A stretch of 64,000 nt of DNA from Actinomycetospora sp. NBRC 106375 (GCF_030269665.1 NZ_BSTS01000015.1:62001-126000); one strand, 5' to 3'. Positions 16,878 through 26,353 are shown, numbered from the stretch's first letter. Translations and numbers: made by a program. Notes: a model not told the origin generated them from the letters alone.

Positions 16878-19118
16878 CTACCGGCCCCGCAACCGCATGC
16901 TCGACGACACGACGAGGAGCGACGACAGCGCCATCGCCAGTCCCGCGAGCAGCGGGTTCAGCAGGCCGGCGACGGCGAGGGGCACGGCGGCGACGTTGTA
17001 GCCGAACGCCCAGCCCAGGTTCACGCGGATCGTGCGGTGGGTGGCGCGGGCGAGCGCGAGGGCCTCGGGGACGGCGGTGAGGTCGTCGCGGACGAGGATC
17101 ACGTCGGCGGCCTCGAGGGCCACGTCGGTGCCGGTGCCGACGGCGAGGCCCAGGTCGGCGGCGGCGAGCGCGGGGCCGTCGTTGACGCCGTCGCCGACCA
17201 TCGCCACCACGGCCCCCGACGCGCGCCGTGCCGCGAGGAACGCCAGCTTCCCCTCGGGCAGCACGCCCGCGACGACGTCGTCGATCCCCACGGCGTCGGC
17301 GACGGTGCGGGCGGCGCGCTCGTGGTCGCCCGTGAGCAGGACGGGGTGCAGGCCGGCCTGCTTGAGCGCGGCGACGGCCGGGGCGGCGCTGGGCTTGACG
17401 TCGTCGGCGAGCACCACCGCGCCCTGTACCGCGTCGTCCCAGCCCACGGCGACCACCGTGTGCCCCGCCTCCTCGGCAGCCGCCCACGCGTCGATCAACG
17501 ACGACGGCACCCCGGACGCGAACAGGTCCGGGCGGCCCACGGTCACGGTCACCCCGTCGACGACCGCCCGCGCGCCCAGGCCGGGCAGCGCCACGAAGTC
17601 GTCGGGCTCGGACGGCACCCCGGACGACAGCTCGGACGCCTCGGCGACGATCGCCGCCGCGATCGCGTGCTCCGAGCCCCGCTCGACCGCCGCCGCGCGC
17701 TCCAGGAGCGGCACGGAACCGAGCACCGACACCACGGCCATCCGCCCGGTGGTCAGCGTCCCGGTCTTGTCGAGCACGACGGTGTCGACGCGGCGGCTGG
17801 TCTCCAGCGCGTGGTGGCCCTTGAGGAAGATGCCGCGCCGGGCGCCGCGGCCGGACGCGACGACCATCGCCATCGGCGTCGCCAGACCGAGCGCGCAGGG
17901 GCACGCGATGACGAGCACGGCCAGGGCCGGCGAGAACGCCCCCGCCACCCCGGCGCCCGCGAGCCACCAGCCCAGCGCCGTCAGCACGGCGAGCACCACG
18001 ACCGCGGGCACGAACCAGGCGGAGATGCGGTCGACGAGGCGCTGGACGTCGGCCTTGTCGGCGCGGGCCTCGCGCACCAGCCGCACCATGCCGGCCAGGG
18101 CGGTGGCCTCGCCGACCGCCGTGGCCTCCACCACCAGGCGCCCCGACGTCGCGACGGTGCCGCCGACCACCGCGTCGCCCACGCCGGCGTCGGACGGCAC
18201 CGGTTCGCCGGTGAGCATGCTGCGGTCCACCACCGAGGAGCCGCCGACGACCCGCCCGTCGGCCGCGATCTTCTCGCCGGGCCGCACCACGAACCGCATC
18301 CCGACCGCGAGCGACGCGACCGGAACGCGCGTCTCGATCCCGTCGTCGGCGAGCACCGCCACGTCGCGCGCCGCCAGCCGCGCCAGCGCGGCCAGCGCGT
18401 CCCCCGACGCCCGGCGGGCGCGCCGCTCGACGTAGCGCCCGGCGAGCACGAACGTCGTCACCCCGGCCGCGACCTCGAGGTACACCGGCCCGGACGGGTG
18501 CAGCAGGAGCTCCCAGGTGCTCCCGGCCGGCGCCGGCGGCGCCCCGAGCAGCACCGCGCCCAGCGACCACACCGTCGCCGCGACGATCCCGAGCGAGACC
18601 AGGGTGTCCATGGACGTCGTCCACTGCCGCAGCCCCGCGAGCGCGCGGCGGTGCAGCGGCCAGGCCGACCACAGGACGACCGGGGCCGCGAGCGCCGCGA
18701 GCACCCACGCCCAGCCGGGGAAGCGCAGCGAGGGCACCGCGGTCATCGCCAGGGCCAGGTCGGCGACGGGCACGAACAGCGCGGCGGCCACGACCAGCCG
18801 CCGCCACAGGTCGCGCAGCTCGCCGTCGTCCGCGGGCTCGTCGAGCTCCTCCGACGGGGGCCGCGCCGGGCGGGCCGTGTAGCCGAGCCGCCCGACGGTC
18901 TCGACGACGGTCGCGGAGGTGATGTCGGGGCCCAGCACCACGCGGGCGCCCTCGCCGGCGAAGTCGACCGACGCGCTCACGCCCTCGAGCCGGTTGAGCC
19001 GGCGCTCGATCCGCGCCGCGCACGCCGCGCAGGTCATGCCGCCGATGTCGAGGTCGAGGACGGCGGTCTCCGGGCGGCCGTCGGCGACGGGACCGGCCAC
19101 CGCGGGGGACGAGGTCAC
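16878..19118 (-). CDS. Cu(I)-type P1B ATPase
   Basis: 746 residues from a GTG at 19118 with GGGAG before it. One N-terminal heavy-metal domain has GMTCAAC (about residues 27-33). Then follow TGEPVP (actuator), [10 protein letters not shown] (membrane metal site), DKTGTLT (phosphorylated Asp), SEHAIAAAI (the usual SEHP is SEHA here) and [16 protein letters not shown]. The last two membrane helices carry GYN and MALSS, the combination typical of Cu+/Ag+ exporters. It uses ATP to move Cu(I) out of the cytosol, either for detoxification or to load cuproproteins. It faces away from the sigma/CtaG operon and is followed upstream by the VKOR gene on the same strand. A role in supplying copper to oxidase is inferred from the neighbourhood. 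Confidence 0.92.
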   Translation of the reverse strand: MTSSPAVAGPVADGRPETAVLDLDIGGMTCAACAARIERRLNRLEGVSASVDFAGEGARVVLGPDITSATVVETVGRLGYTARPARPPSEELDEPADDGELRDLWRRLVVAAALFVPVADLALAMTAVPSLRFPGWAWVLAALAAPVVLWSAWPLHRRALAGLRQWTTSMDTLVSLGIVAATVWSLGAVLLGAPPAPAGSTWELLLHPSGPVYLEVAAGVTTFVLAGRYVERRARRASGDALAALARLAARDVAVLADDGIETRVPVASLAVGMRFVVRPGEKIAADGRVVGGSSVVDRSMLTGEPVPSDAGVGDAVVGGTVATSGRLVVEATAVGEATALAGMVRLVREARADKADVQRLVDRISAWFVPAVVVLAVLTALGWWLAGAGVAGAFSPALAVLVIACPCALGLATPMAMVVASGRGARRGIFLKGHHALETSRRVDTVVLDKTGTLTTGRMAVVSVLGSVPLLERAAAVERGSEHAIAAAIVAEASELSSGVPSEPDDFVALPGLGARAVVDGVTVTVGRPDLFASGVPSSLIDAWAAAEEAGHTVVAVGWDDAVQGAVVLADDVKPSAAPAVAALKQAGLHPVLLTGDHERAARTVADAVGIDDVVAGVLPEGKLAFLAARRASGAVVAMVGDGVNDGPALAAADLGLAVGTGTDVALEAADVILVRDDLTAVPEALALARATHRTIRVNLGWAFGYNVAAVPLAVAGLLNPLLAGLAMALSSLLVVSSSMRLRGR

Positions 19119-19204
19119 CGCTGGGAACTCCCATCGAAGTCGTCGGAGGACGCGCTACGACCTCCTGTCGTACACCCGCGCACCGGGCGGCGCGCGGCGG
19201 ACCG

Positions 19205-19951
19205 TCAGCCCAGCCCCACCAGCCCGGCGGCCCAGGCGGGGAAGGTGGCGACGATCGCGACGACGATCGCCAGGTACCAGGCCGCGAGCCCCCAGCCGTG
19301 GCGGCGCAGCCCCGCCGGGGCGCCGCCGAGGAGCCCGGCGCGCAGGTTGTGCACGGTGGTGAACCAGAACATGGCGATGGTCGCGACCCAGGCGACCATG
19401 CACCACGGGCAGAGCGCGCCGATCACCACGAGGCTCTGGACGATCAGCCAGTGGATGAGCAGCAGGCCGAGCGTGGTGCCCGCCTGCAGGCTCCACCAGG
19501 CCCACCGCGGGAGCGCGACGCCGCCGAGCGCGAGGGCGCCCATCGCCGCGGCGACCGGGAAGGTCAGCAGGCCCAGCACGGGGTTGGGGAACCCGAGTAG
19601 CGACGCCTGCCAGGTCTTCATGATCGTGCCGCAGGACAGCACCGGGTCGATGCTGCACGACGGGACGAAGGCCGGGTTCTCCAGCAGGGCGATCTTGTCG
19701 AGCAGCAGCACCAGCGCGACCACGGCGCCGACCAGGCCGCCGACGAGCAGCACCGCGCCGGCCGCGCGCGTCGGCGCCGCGACCTCGGCGTCGGGAGCCT
19801 CCGGGGCATCGGAGCCCAGGTCGGGGCCCACGGCGGAGCGGGTCTCGGTCAGGTCCACACCCTCATGGTCCCCCTGCCGGGCGGCGGGGGAGACGACGGG
19901 GAGGACGTCGGTGGGCTGCCCGCTCACGGGGACAGACGGGGTCGTGGCCAT
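19205..19951 (-). CDS. vitamin K epoxide reductase (VKOR) family protein
   Basis: 248 residues from an ATG at 19951. A long disordered N-terminus (about 60 residues) precedes a four- to five-helix membrane domain. VKOR hallmarks are the loop Cys pair in CSIDPVLSCG and the CPWC active site in GALCPWCMVAW; the conserved NPVLGL segment is also present. The enzyme passes electrons from DsbA-type proteins to menaquinone. The DsbA-like protein at 15780 lies within 4 kb, so the two probably form the exported disulfide pathway. It lies 86 bp upstream of the copper ATPase on the same strand and could be co-transcribed with it. Assignment is confident. Confidence 0.9.
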   Translation of the reverse strand: MATTPSVPVSGQPTDVLPVVSPAARQGDHEGVDLTETRSAVGPDLGSDAPEAPDAEVAAPTRAAGAVLLVGGLVGAVVALVLLLDKIALLENPAFVPSCSIDPVLSCGTIMKTWQASLLGFPNPVLGLLTFPVAAAMGALALGGVALPRWAWWSLQAGTTLGLLLIHWLIVQSLVVIGALCPWCMVAWVATIAMFWFTTVHNLRAGLLGGAPAGLRRHGWGLAAWYLAIVVAIVATFPAWAAGLVGLG

Positions 19952-20000
19952 CGCCCGTGCAGGTCGTCGGCGACCCTCCCGGAGTTCCCGGCCGACCACA

Positions 20001-20216
20001 TCACGGCCTCGAGGTGGCGATGGCGTCGACGTAGTCGGCGAGGGTCACCCCGGAGCGATCGGTGCGCAGGTCCTCCTCGAAGGCGAGGAAGAAGGTCGCG
20101 AGCCCGCAGTCGCGGGCGTAGCCGGGCGAGCGTCGGACCTGCTCGATCTCGGGGTCGGAGTCCGGGGACCCGCCGGTGGTGTCGGCGGGCGGACCGCCCG
20201 CGTTCTCCCCGACCAC
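20001..20216 (-). CDS. possible small protein of unknown function
   Basis: About 71 residues from a GTG at 20216; the frame continues upstream but becomes Arg/Pro-rich. The last about 40 residues (YARDCGLATFFLAFEEDL, GVTLADYVDAIATSRP) have the composition of a folded helical protein, unlike the shadow frames elsewhere. The start is uncertain, and a GTG about 55 bases further upstream is an alternative. It could also be the remnant of a longer gene. It lies 49 bp upstream of the VKOR gene on the same strand. Not recognised. Confidence 0.4.
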   Translation of the reverse strand: MVGENAGGPPADTTGGSPDSDPEIEQVRRSPGYARDCGLATFFLAFEEDLRTDRSGVTLADYVDAIATSRP

Positions 20217-20614
20217 CGGCAGGCCGGCCCGGGGCCGTCCGGGCGCGCGCGAAGCGTCAGGCGTTCTGCACCCCCAAGGAATCGACCACACAGCCCAACA
20301 CTCAACTTGTATGCCTCGCGGCCGTTCGGTGGTGGCTCGAGCGTTGAAATCCCTGGTCGAACGGTGGGCGTCCTCCGATCGAGATGCATCGACAGGCCGC
20401 ACTTTCCGCCCCTTCGGGTGAGGCTCCGAGCGGCGTGTCGTCCCGCGGACGATCACGGGCGTTTCGTGGTGCGGACACACACCCGTCGGCCGGCAGCGTC
20501 GGGATCTCCGCGCCCGTCCTAGACTCGGGCCGGGAGGACGTCCCGTCCCGGGACGACGCGGGAGGACCCAGCAGGTGGAACGGCACGCGCCACGAGGCAC
20601 CCCGTGAGGCCTCG
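20217..20614. other. 398-bp gap upstream of the coiled-coil/OmpA operon
   Basis: Contains a patch at about 20270-20350 that is clearly less G/C-rich than its surroundings (for example ACTCAACTTGTATGCC) and is the likely promoter zone for the plus-strand operon and perhaps the small minus-strand gene. No convincing gene, no strong hairpin. Confidence 0.5.
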
Positions 20615-21412
20615 ATGACCCAGCCCACGGGACCGGCCGGTCCGTCGTCCGGCGCCACCGGCTCGCCCATGCCGCCGTACTCGGCCCTCGCCCGCGCCCG
20701 CGACTGGTGGCAGGCGCGCACGGACGCGCGCGCCGGACTGCCGAGCCTGGAGCCGGGCCGGCCCGTCGGGACGCCGGCGCTGGAGGAGTACCACCAGGAC
20801 TTCCTCGCCCGCTCCCACCGCGAGCGGGTCCGCCTCGACGTCGAGGTCGCGCCCCTGGCCCAGTCGCGCGCCGCGCTGGCCGCCCGCCTCCCCGCCGCCG
20901 AGCACGACCTGGTGCGGGTCCGCGCCCGGCTGGACGCCATCCCGGTGCTGCTGGAGGACGGGCAGCTGGTCGTCCGCCGCGGTGGCGAGGCCGACACCCC
21001 CGACGACGTCGTCGCCTCCCGCCGCGCGCGCGAGCACGAGGCCACCCGCCGTCCGCTGGTCGACGAGGCGGGTCGGCTGCACGCCCAGCTCACGCAGATG
21101 CGGGTGGAGTACGCCCGGCTCGGCAGCACGATCCGGGCGTGCGAGGTCGTCGGCGCCACCCGCGTCCGGCGGCTGCACGCGCAGGTCATGCGCCGCATCA
21201 GCGCCTACGAGCGCCACCTCGTGCGGCGCCACCCCGCGGGCGACCGCATCGGTCCGGCCCTGGCCGCCCAGCACCCGGTCGTGCCCGACTGGGTCGTCGC
21301 GGTCGAGACCACGGAGCAGCGTGCGGACGAGCCTGAAACATCCGCGCCCGAGCCCACGATCCCCTCCCCGACCCCGCCGCCCTCGTCCCGCGCGACGACC
21401 CCTCAGGAGTAG
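20615..21412 (+). CDS. helical (coiled-coil-like) protein, first gene of OmpA-lipoprotein operon
   Basis: 265 residues from ATG 20615, preceded by GTGAGG at five bases. There is no signal peptide or membrane segment, so it is cytoplasmic. After a Pro/Gly-rich start, residues about 50-210 are dominated by Ala, Arg, Glu and Leu in heptad-like runs (LARSHRERVRLDVEVAPL, RRPLVDEAGRLHAQLTQM), with a conserved-looking VPDWVVAVE at about 225. The C-terminal about 40 residues are disordered. Its stop is two bases before the next start. I do not recognise the family. The operon context suggests an inner scaffold of a membrane complex. Confidence 0.75.
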   Translation: MTQPTGPAGPSSGATGSPMPPYSALARARDWWQARTDARAGLPSLEPGRPVGTPALEEYHQDFLARSHRERVRLDVEVAPLAQSRAALAARLPAAEHDLVRVRARLDAIPVLLEDGQLVVRRGGEADTPDDVVASRRAREHEATRRPLVDEAGRLHAQLTQMRVEYARLGSTIRACEVVGATRVRRLHAQVMRRISAYERHLVRRHPAGDRIGPALAAQHPVVPDWVVAVETTEQRADEPETSAPEPTIPSPTPPPSSRATTPQE

Positions 21413-21414
21413 CC

Positions 21415-22104
21415 ATGGCCACCCGCAGGTTCTGGCCCGGGCGCCGCGCGGACACCGCCCGTCCCCCGACACCGACCGCCCCGTCCGGCGGCGCGGCGCC
21501 GCCCGGGACGCCGTTGTCGAGCCTGCCCGGCCTGTCCGGGGCGTCCGGCTCGCCGGAGGAGCACCGGTTCCAGCAGGTCTACGCCGCCGACCGCGTCGGG
21601 CCGATGCCCTACCCGAACCAGGCCACGCCCGACGTGAGCGCCGCCCGCGGCCGGGTGCGGACGCTGGTCGGGGAGCTGCTCGACGGCGTCGACGAGGGCA
21701 CGGGCGCGGCGCTCGACCCCCTCATCGCGTCGTGGGCGTCGGGCTGGCTGTCCCGGATCGACTCGCAGCACGCCGACCACCAGGCCGTCATCGACCGCCT
21801 CGTCGGCGGCGCGCGCCAGCAGCTGGCCGACGCGGAGGCCGCCCACGACCGGGACCGCCGCGCGCTCGCCATCGCCCGCCACGACTACGAGGAGGCCCGC
21901 GAGCGGCTGAGCGAGCCGGTCGGCTCGCCCGCCGCCGAGGAGCCGCCGGCCGGGCGTCACCGCACGGCCCGCACAGAGCCACCGCCCGAGCCCCCGACCG
22001 AGCCCCCCGCCGATCCGCCGACCGGCCCGATGCCGCGCCCCACGGTCGACACCGCTCCCGCCCCCGACCGCGGTGGACCCATGACCACGGACCCGCGCCG
22101 ATGA
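21415..22104 (+). CDS. helical protein with disordered ends, second gene of the operon
   Basis: 229 residues from ATG 21415, two bases after the previous stop. The first about 45 residues are Pro/Gly/Ser-rich. Residues about 46-175 are helical: EEHRFQQVYAADRVGP, then VRTLVGELLDGVDEG, IASWASGWLSRIDSQHADH and a long Ala/Arg/Glu helix. The last 55 residues are Pro-rich (PEPPTEPPADPPTG). No membrane segment. It overlaps the next gene by 4 bp (ATGA). Not recognised; it may be a partner of the first gene product. Confidence 0.75.
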   Translation: MATRRFWPGRRADTARPPTPTAPSGGAAPPGTPLSSLPGLSGASGSPEEHRFQQVYAADRVGPMPYPNQATPDVSAARGRVRTLVGELLDGVDEGTGAALDPLIASWASGWLSRIDSQHADHQAVIDRLVGGARQQLADAEAAHDRDRRALAIARHDYEEARERLSEPVGSPAAEEPPAGRHRTARTEPPPEPPTEPPADPPTGPMPRPTVDTAPAPDRGGPMTTDPRR

Positions 22105-23150
22105 GCGCCGGCACCGGCGGCCTGCGGGGGCGGTTCGGACGCGACCGCGACGCCGGGGAGGACCGCGGGCGCGACGACGGTCCCGACCGTTCCGGCGGCC
22201 CGCGCCCGCGCTCGTACCGCGACGCGACACTGATGATCAACCGCTCGCGCGAGGACCTCCTCGCGCTCGTGATCATCCTGCTCGCGATCGGCGGCGACAT
22301 CGCCGCCTTCTACGTCGTCCTCGCGCGGGTCTTCCGCGGCTCGCCCTTCCTCATCGTCATCGGCACGGTCGGCTTCGCCGCGGCCGCGGTCGGGCTCGCC
22401 CACCTCGTCGGCCAGGGCCTCGCCCGGCGGCGCTGCGGCGACCCGCGGTCCTCGGTGACGCTCACCGTGCTCGCCGCGCTGACGTGGCTGACCCTCGGCG
22501 CGGCCGCCTTCTACACGCGGCTGCTGACCCCGAGCAGCACGTCGTCCGGCGGGTTCGGCTCGGGCTCCGGGGGCGGGTTCGGGTCCGGTGGCTCCGGCGG
22601 CGGCGGGTTCGGTTCCGGCGGTGGGGGGTTCGGCTCCGGCTCGGGCGGCGGGGGCTTCGGCGGCTCGTCGTCGGGCGTCGAGCTCTCCGCGCTGCTGCCC
22701 GCCCTGCTGTTCGGCGCGCTCTTCCTCGCGAGCGGGATGGCCGCCCTGGTCGCGACGTTCGTGTCGTTCAACCCGGTCGCCTCGGCGCTGCGCCGGGCCG
22801 AGAAGCGGATGCAGCAGGCCACCGAGCGCGAGCGGGCCAGCCGCGCGGAGCTCGAGCGCGCCCGCGAGGCGCTGCGCCAGCAGGAGAACGAGCGCGAGCG
22901 CGAGGACCAGCGCTGGCGCGCCGCCCGCCAGCAGGTCGTGGCCGAGATGCTCGAGCTGCAGAACTACGCGCGCACGCTCATGGCCTCGAAGAAGGGCAAC
23001 CCCTCGGTCACCGACGGGCTCACCGGCTCGTCGTTCTACCCCCTCTTCACGCCGGCGAGCGACGTCGTGCCCGGCGAGGAGGCGCCGCCGGAGATGCGCC
23101 CGTTCATCCCGACCGCCCCCGACCCCAGCCCGAACGGAGACCATCGTTGA
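22101..23150 (+). CDS. membrane protein with Gly/Phe-rich loop and cytoplasmic coiled coil
   Basis: 349 residues from ATG 22101. Charged N-terminus; membrane segments at about 54-74 (LALVIILLAIGGDIAAF), 83-100 and 117-138; then a roughly 50-residue low-complexity stretch of GGFGSGSGGG repeats; then a further segment (LSALLPALLFGALFLASG). The C-terminal half is a strongly charged coiled coil (ATERERASRAELERAREAL to WRAARQQVVAEMLEL) and ends with a Pro-rich tail. By positive charges, the Gly-rich stretch should be outside and the coiled coil inside. It overlaps both neighbours by 4 bp. It looks like the membrane link between the cytoplasmic helical proteins and the exported OmpA lipoprotein. 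Not recognised. Confidence 0.78.
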   Translation: MSAGTGGLRGRFGRDRDAGEDRGRDDGPDRSGGPRPRSYRDATLMINRSREDLLALVIILLAIGGDIAAFYVVLARVFRGSPFLIVIGTVGFAAAAVGLAHLVGQGLARRRCGDPRSSVTLTVLAALTWLTLGAAAFYTRLLTPSSTSSGGFGSGSGGGFGSGGSGGGGFGSGGGGFGSGSGGGGFGGSSSGVELSALLPALLFGALFLASGMAALVATFVSFNPVASALRRAEKRMQQATERERASRAELERAREALRQQENEREREDQRWRAARQQVVAEMLELQNYARTLMASKKGNPSVTDGLTGSSFYPLFTPASDVVPGEEAPPEMRPFIPTAPDPSPNGDHR

Positions 23151-24397
23151 TCCCTGCGGCACGCAGCGGAGCGGAGCTGCCGCGTCGAGGGTGGGTCCGC
23201 GGGGCGGGCCTGCTCCCCCTCGCCCTCGCCGGCGTGCTCCTGGCGGGGTGCTCGAGCTCCGACGACGCCGCGGGCGGCGGGTTCGCGGGCGGGGGCGGCG
23301 GCGCCCTCTCGTGCCCCGTGCCCGTGGGGCCGATGGCCTTCGCGGTCTCCGGGCGCGCGAACAGCCCCTCGCCGGGACTGCCGCAGGCCGTGCAGGACGC
23401 GACGGTCTCGGTGCTCTCGCGGTCGGTCGACCAGGACTACCGGCCGCGGATCACGCTGATCGACGTCGACGGGCGGCCCACCACCGCAGGCAGCGACACG
23501 TACTCCAGCGACGCCGGCAACGGCATCGCCGCCGAGGACGACCGCACCACCTTCCTCAACGGCTTCGGCGACGCCCTGACCGGTGTGCGCGCGCAGCAGC
23601 CCGAGGTCGACGTGCTCAGCGCGCTCGACCTCGCCGGGCGCTCCGCCGGCGGTCAGCGGCCCGGGACGGTCGTGCTCGTCGACTCCGGCCTCTCGACGGT
23701 GAACCCGCTGGACTTCCGCCAGCGCGGGCTGCTCGACGCCCCGCCCGCCGAGACCGTCGAGGCGCTGCGCGCCGCGAACGCCCTGCCGGGGCTGCAGGGC
23801 GAGACGGTCGTGCTGGCGGGCCTCGGGGACGTCGCCGAGCCGCAGGCGGCGCTGAGCCCCGCCCAGCGCTCGTCGCTGGTCGCCCTGTGGACGGCGATCG
23901 CCCGGGCGGGCGGGGCGTCGTGCGTCGCCGTCGTCGACGAGCCGCGCGGCGGCGACGCCCCCGACGACGTCCCGCCGGTGAGCACGGTCGACGTGCCGCC
24001 GCCGCCGACGATCACGCCCGGACAGGCCACCGCGCTGCCCGACGACAATTCCGTGGGGTTCCAGCCCGACACCGCCGAGTTCCGCGACCGGAATGCGGCG
24101 CGGGCGGTGCTCACCCCGTTCGCGCAGTTCGTGACGGCCGCGCCGAACAATCGGCTCGCCCTCACCGGCACGAGCGCCCGCGCCGGCACCCTCCCGGGCC
24201 AGATCGACCTCTCGACACGGCGCGCGGAGGCGGTGAAGTCGCTGCTCGTGGAACTGGGCGCCCCCGCCGACCGGGTCACCACCCGCGGCGTGGGCAGCCA
24301 GTTCCCGGGCTACGTCAACGACGTCGGCCCGGACGGCCGCCAGCTGCCTGGTCCGGCCAGCGCGAACCGGACCGTCATCGTGGAGCCGTCCGGGTAA
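23147..24397 (+). CDS. OmpA-domain lipoprotein
   Basis: 416 residues from a TTG start at 23147 that overlaps the previous stop (TTGA), with CGGAGA upstream. A basic N-terminus, a hydrophobic stretch and the lipobox LAGCSS (Cys at about residue 36) mark it as a lipoprotein on the outer face of the membrane. Residues about 60-270 form an alpha/beta domain with features such as TVVLVDSGLSTVNPLDF and ETVVLAGLGDVAEPQ. The C-terminal about 110 residues are an OmpA-like peptidoglycan-binding domain: SVGFQPDTAEFRDR, NNRLALTGTSARAG, STRRAEAVKSLL, NRTVIVE. Such domains hold complexes to the cell wall. It is the last gene of a four-gene operon. Confidence 0.85.
   Translation: MIPAARSGAELPRRGWVRGAGLLPLALAGVLLAGCSSSDDAAGGGFAGGGGGALSCPVPVGPMAFAVSGRANSPSPGLPQAVQDATVSVLSRSVDQDYRPRITLIDVDGRPTTAGSDTYSSDAGNGIAAEDDRTTFLNGFGDALTGVRAQQPEVDVLSALDLAGRSAGGQRPGTVVLVDSGLSTVNPLDFRQRGLLDAPPAETVEALRAANALPGLQGETVVLAGLGDVAEPQAALSPAQRSSLVALWTAIARAGGASCVAVVDEPRGGDAPDDVPPVSTVDVPPPPTITPGQATALPDDNSVGFQPDTAEFRDRNAARAVLTPFAQFVTAAPNNRLALTGTSARAGTLPGQIDLSTRRAEAVKSLLVELGAPADRVTTRGVGSQFPGYVNDVGPDGRQLPGPASANRTVIVEPSG
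23158..23184 (+). repeat. 27-bp hairpin repeat, copy A (copy B at 26537-26563)
   Basis: Matches 26537-26563 at 25 of 27 positions. Both start GGCACGCAGCG and end GCCGCG, and with flanking bases both can form a GCGGC/GCCGC-type stem. Copy A lies inside the first codons of the OmpA lipoprotein; copy B is intergenic. It may be a dispersed palindromic element. Confidence 0.55.
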
Positions 24398-24658
24398 CCG
24401 GACGGTGACGGACGGTCGACGGACCGCCCGACCGGTATTCCGGGCGAAACGTGGCTGCCATCACAGCACGATGTGGTCACGGAGATCCGGGCTCGTGCAC
24501 ACACGGTCGGAGCAGCCCTGATGGATCGTTCTGCCGATCGCGACACAGTGGCGCTGTATCGATTCTGTCGACCGTACAGCCCCGGGGGGTGGTTCCGGGA
24601 CGGCGCCGGACTGCCTAGCGTCGTCTCTCCGGAAGCGTCACCGACGTCCGGAGGACAC

Positions 24659-26353
24659 ATGACCGCAGCCGCAGACCGGAGCCCCGACACCGCGGCTGGC
24701 CTCGACGAGTACACCGAGGCCGACGTTCACCAGGAGTTCGGCGAGAACCCGAACGAAGTCCGAGACACGAACCACTACCAAGAGGAATACATCAAGGGGT
24801 TCGTGGACAAGTGGGACGACTACATCGGCTGGGACGACCGGGCCGCCAGTGAGGGCTCGTTCTTCATCGATCAGCTCTCGGCCCGCGGGGTCGAGAAGGT
24901 GCTCGACGTCGCCACCGGCACGGGCTTCAACTCGCTCCAGCTCCTGAAGGCCGGCTTCGAGACGGTCTCCGCCGACGGCAGCGCGGAGATGCTCGCGAAG
25001 GCGTTCGAGAACGGCCGCCAGCACGGGCACGTGCTGCGAGTGGTCCAGGCGGACTGGCGCTGGCTCAACCGTGACGTCCACGGCGAGTACGACGCGATCA
25101 TCTGCCTGGGCAATTCCTTCACGCATCTGTTCAACGAGCGCGACCGGCGCAAGGCGTTGGCCGAGTTCTACGCGATGCTGAAGCACGACGGCGTGCTGAT
25201 CCTCGATCAGCGCAACTACGACGAGATCCTCGACCACGGGTTCTCGTCGAAGCACAAGTACTTCTACTGCGGCGACACGGTGACCGCCGAGCCGGAGTAC
25301 ATCGACGACGGCCTCGCCCGTTTCCGGTACACGTTCCACGACGACGGTTCCGTGTACCACCTCAACATGTTCCCGTTGCGCAAGGACTACGTGCGCCGGC
25401 TCATGCGCGAGGTCGGGTTCCAGAAGGTCGACACGTACGGGGACTTCCAGGAGACCTACGGCGACGAGACGCCGGACTTCTGGATCCACGTGGCCGAGAA
25501 GACCTACCGACCGGACGATGAATTGACTGAGAGCTACTCGACCGCGGTCCACACCGCGCGCGACTACTACAACTCGACCGACGCCGACACCTTCTACCAC
25601 GAGGTCTGGGGCGGCGAGGACATCCACGTCGGGCTGTACGACAGCCCCGACGAGGCGATCGCTCCCGCGTCCCAGCGCACGGTCGAGCGGATGGCCCAGG
25701 ACCTGGGCATCACCGACAAGACCCGCATCCTCGACATGGGTGCCGGCTACGGCGGCTCGGCCCGCTGGCTCGCGAAGACGTTCGGCTGCCACGTCACGTG
25801 CCTCAACCTCTCCGAGGTCGAGAACGAGCGGAACCGCGAGAAGAACCGCGCCCAGGGCCTCGACCACCTCGTCGACGTCGTCGACGGGTCGTTCGAGAGC
25901 ATGCCGGTGCAGGACAACTACTACGACCTCGTCTGGTCGCAGGACGCCTTCCTGCACTCCGGCGAGCGCCGGCAGGTGATCGCCGAGATCGAGCGCGTGC
26001 TCACCCCCAAGGGGCAGGTCGTGTTCACCGACCCGATGGCCGACGACAACGCCGACACCTCGGCGCTCTCGCCGATCCTGGCCCGGCTGCACCTCGACAC
26101 GCTCGGCTCGCCGGGCTTCTACCGCGAGGAGTTCTCGAAGCACGGCTTCAACAACTTCTCGTTCGAGGACCACACCCAGCAGCTCACGACCCACTACGGG
26201 CGCGTCCTCGCTGAGCTCGAGGCCGCGGAGCCGAAGTTCAAGGACACGATCTCCGACGAGTACATCTCGAACATGAAGACGGGCCTGAAGAACTGGGTGA
26301 ACGGCGGCAAGAGCGGCCAGCTCGCCTGGGGCATCTTCCGCATCCGCCGCTGA
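24659..26353 (+). CDS. fused glycine/sarcosine N-methyltransferase and sarcosine/dimethylglycine N-methyltransferase
   Basis: 564 residues from ATG 24659 with GGAGG five bases before. The N-terminal half (about residues 30-275) is a glycine/sarcosine methyltransferase (VLDVATGTGFNSLQLLKAGF, CLGNSFTHLF, LDQRNYDEIL). The C-terminal half (about 290-564) is a dimethylglycine methyltransferase (YYNSTDADTFYHEVWGGEDI, ILDMGAGYGGSARWLA, VWSQDAFLHSGER). Together they turn glycine into betaine with three SAM molecules, an osmoprotectant route. The fused form is known from Actinopolyspora halophila and relatives. The protein is acidic. Codon use is a little less G/C-extreme than the operon before it. 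It is monocistronic with a strong terminator; the 261-bp upstream gap holds its promoter. Confidence 0.95.
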   Translation: MTAAADRSPDTAAGLDEYTEADVHQEFGENPNEVRDTNHYQEEYIKGFVDKWDDYIGWDDRAASEGSFFIDQLSARGVEKVLDVATGTGFNSLQLLKAGFETVSADGSAEMLAKAFENGRQHGHVLRVVQADWRWLNRDVHGEYDAIICLGNSFTHLFNERDRRKALAEFYAMLKHDGVLILDQRNYDEILDHGFSSKHKYFYCGDTVTAEPEYIDDGLARFRYTFHDDGSVYHLNMFPLRKDYVRRLMREVGFQKVDTYGDFQETYGDETPDFWIHVAEKTYRPDDELTESYSTAVHTARDYYNSTDADTFYHEVWGGEDIHVGLYDSPDEAIAPASQRTVERMAQDLGITDKTRILDMGAGYGGSARWLAKTFGCHVTCLNLSEVENERNREKNRAQGLDHLVDVVDGSFESMPVQDNYYDLVWSQDAFLHSGERRQVIAEIERVLTPKGQVVFTDPMADDNADTSALSPILARLHLDTLGSPGFYREEFSKHGFNNFSFEDHTQQLTTHYGRVLAELEAAEPKFKDTISDEYISNMKTGLKNWVNGGKSGQLAWGIFRIRR

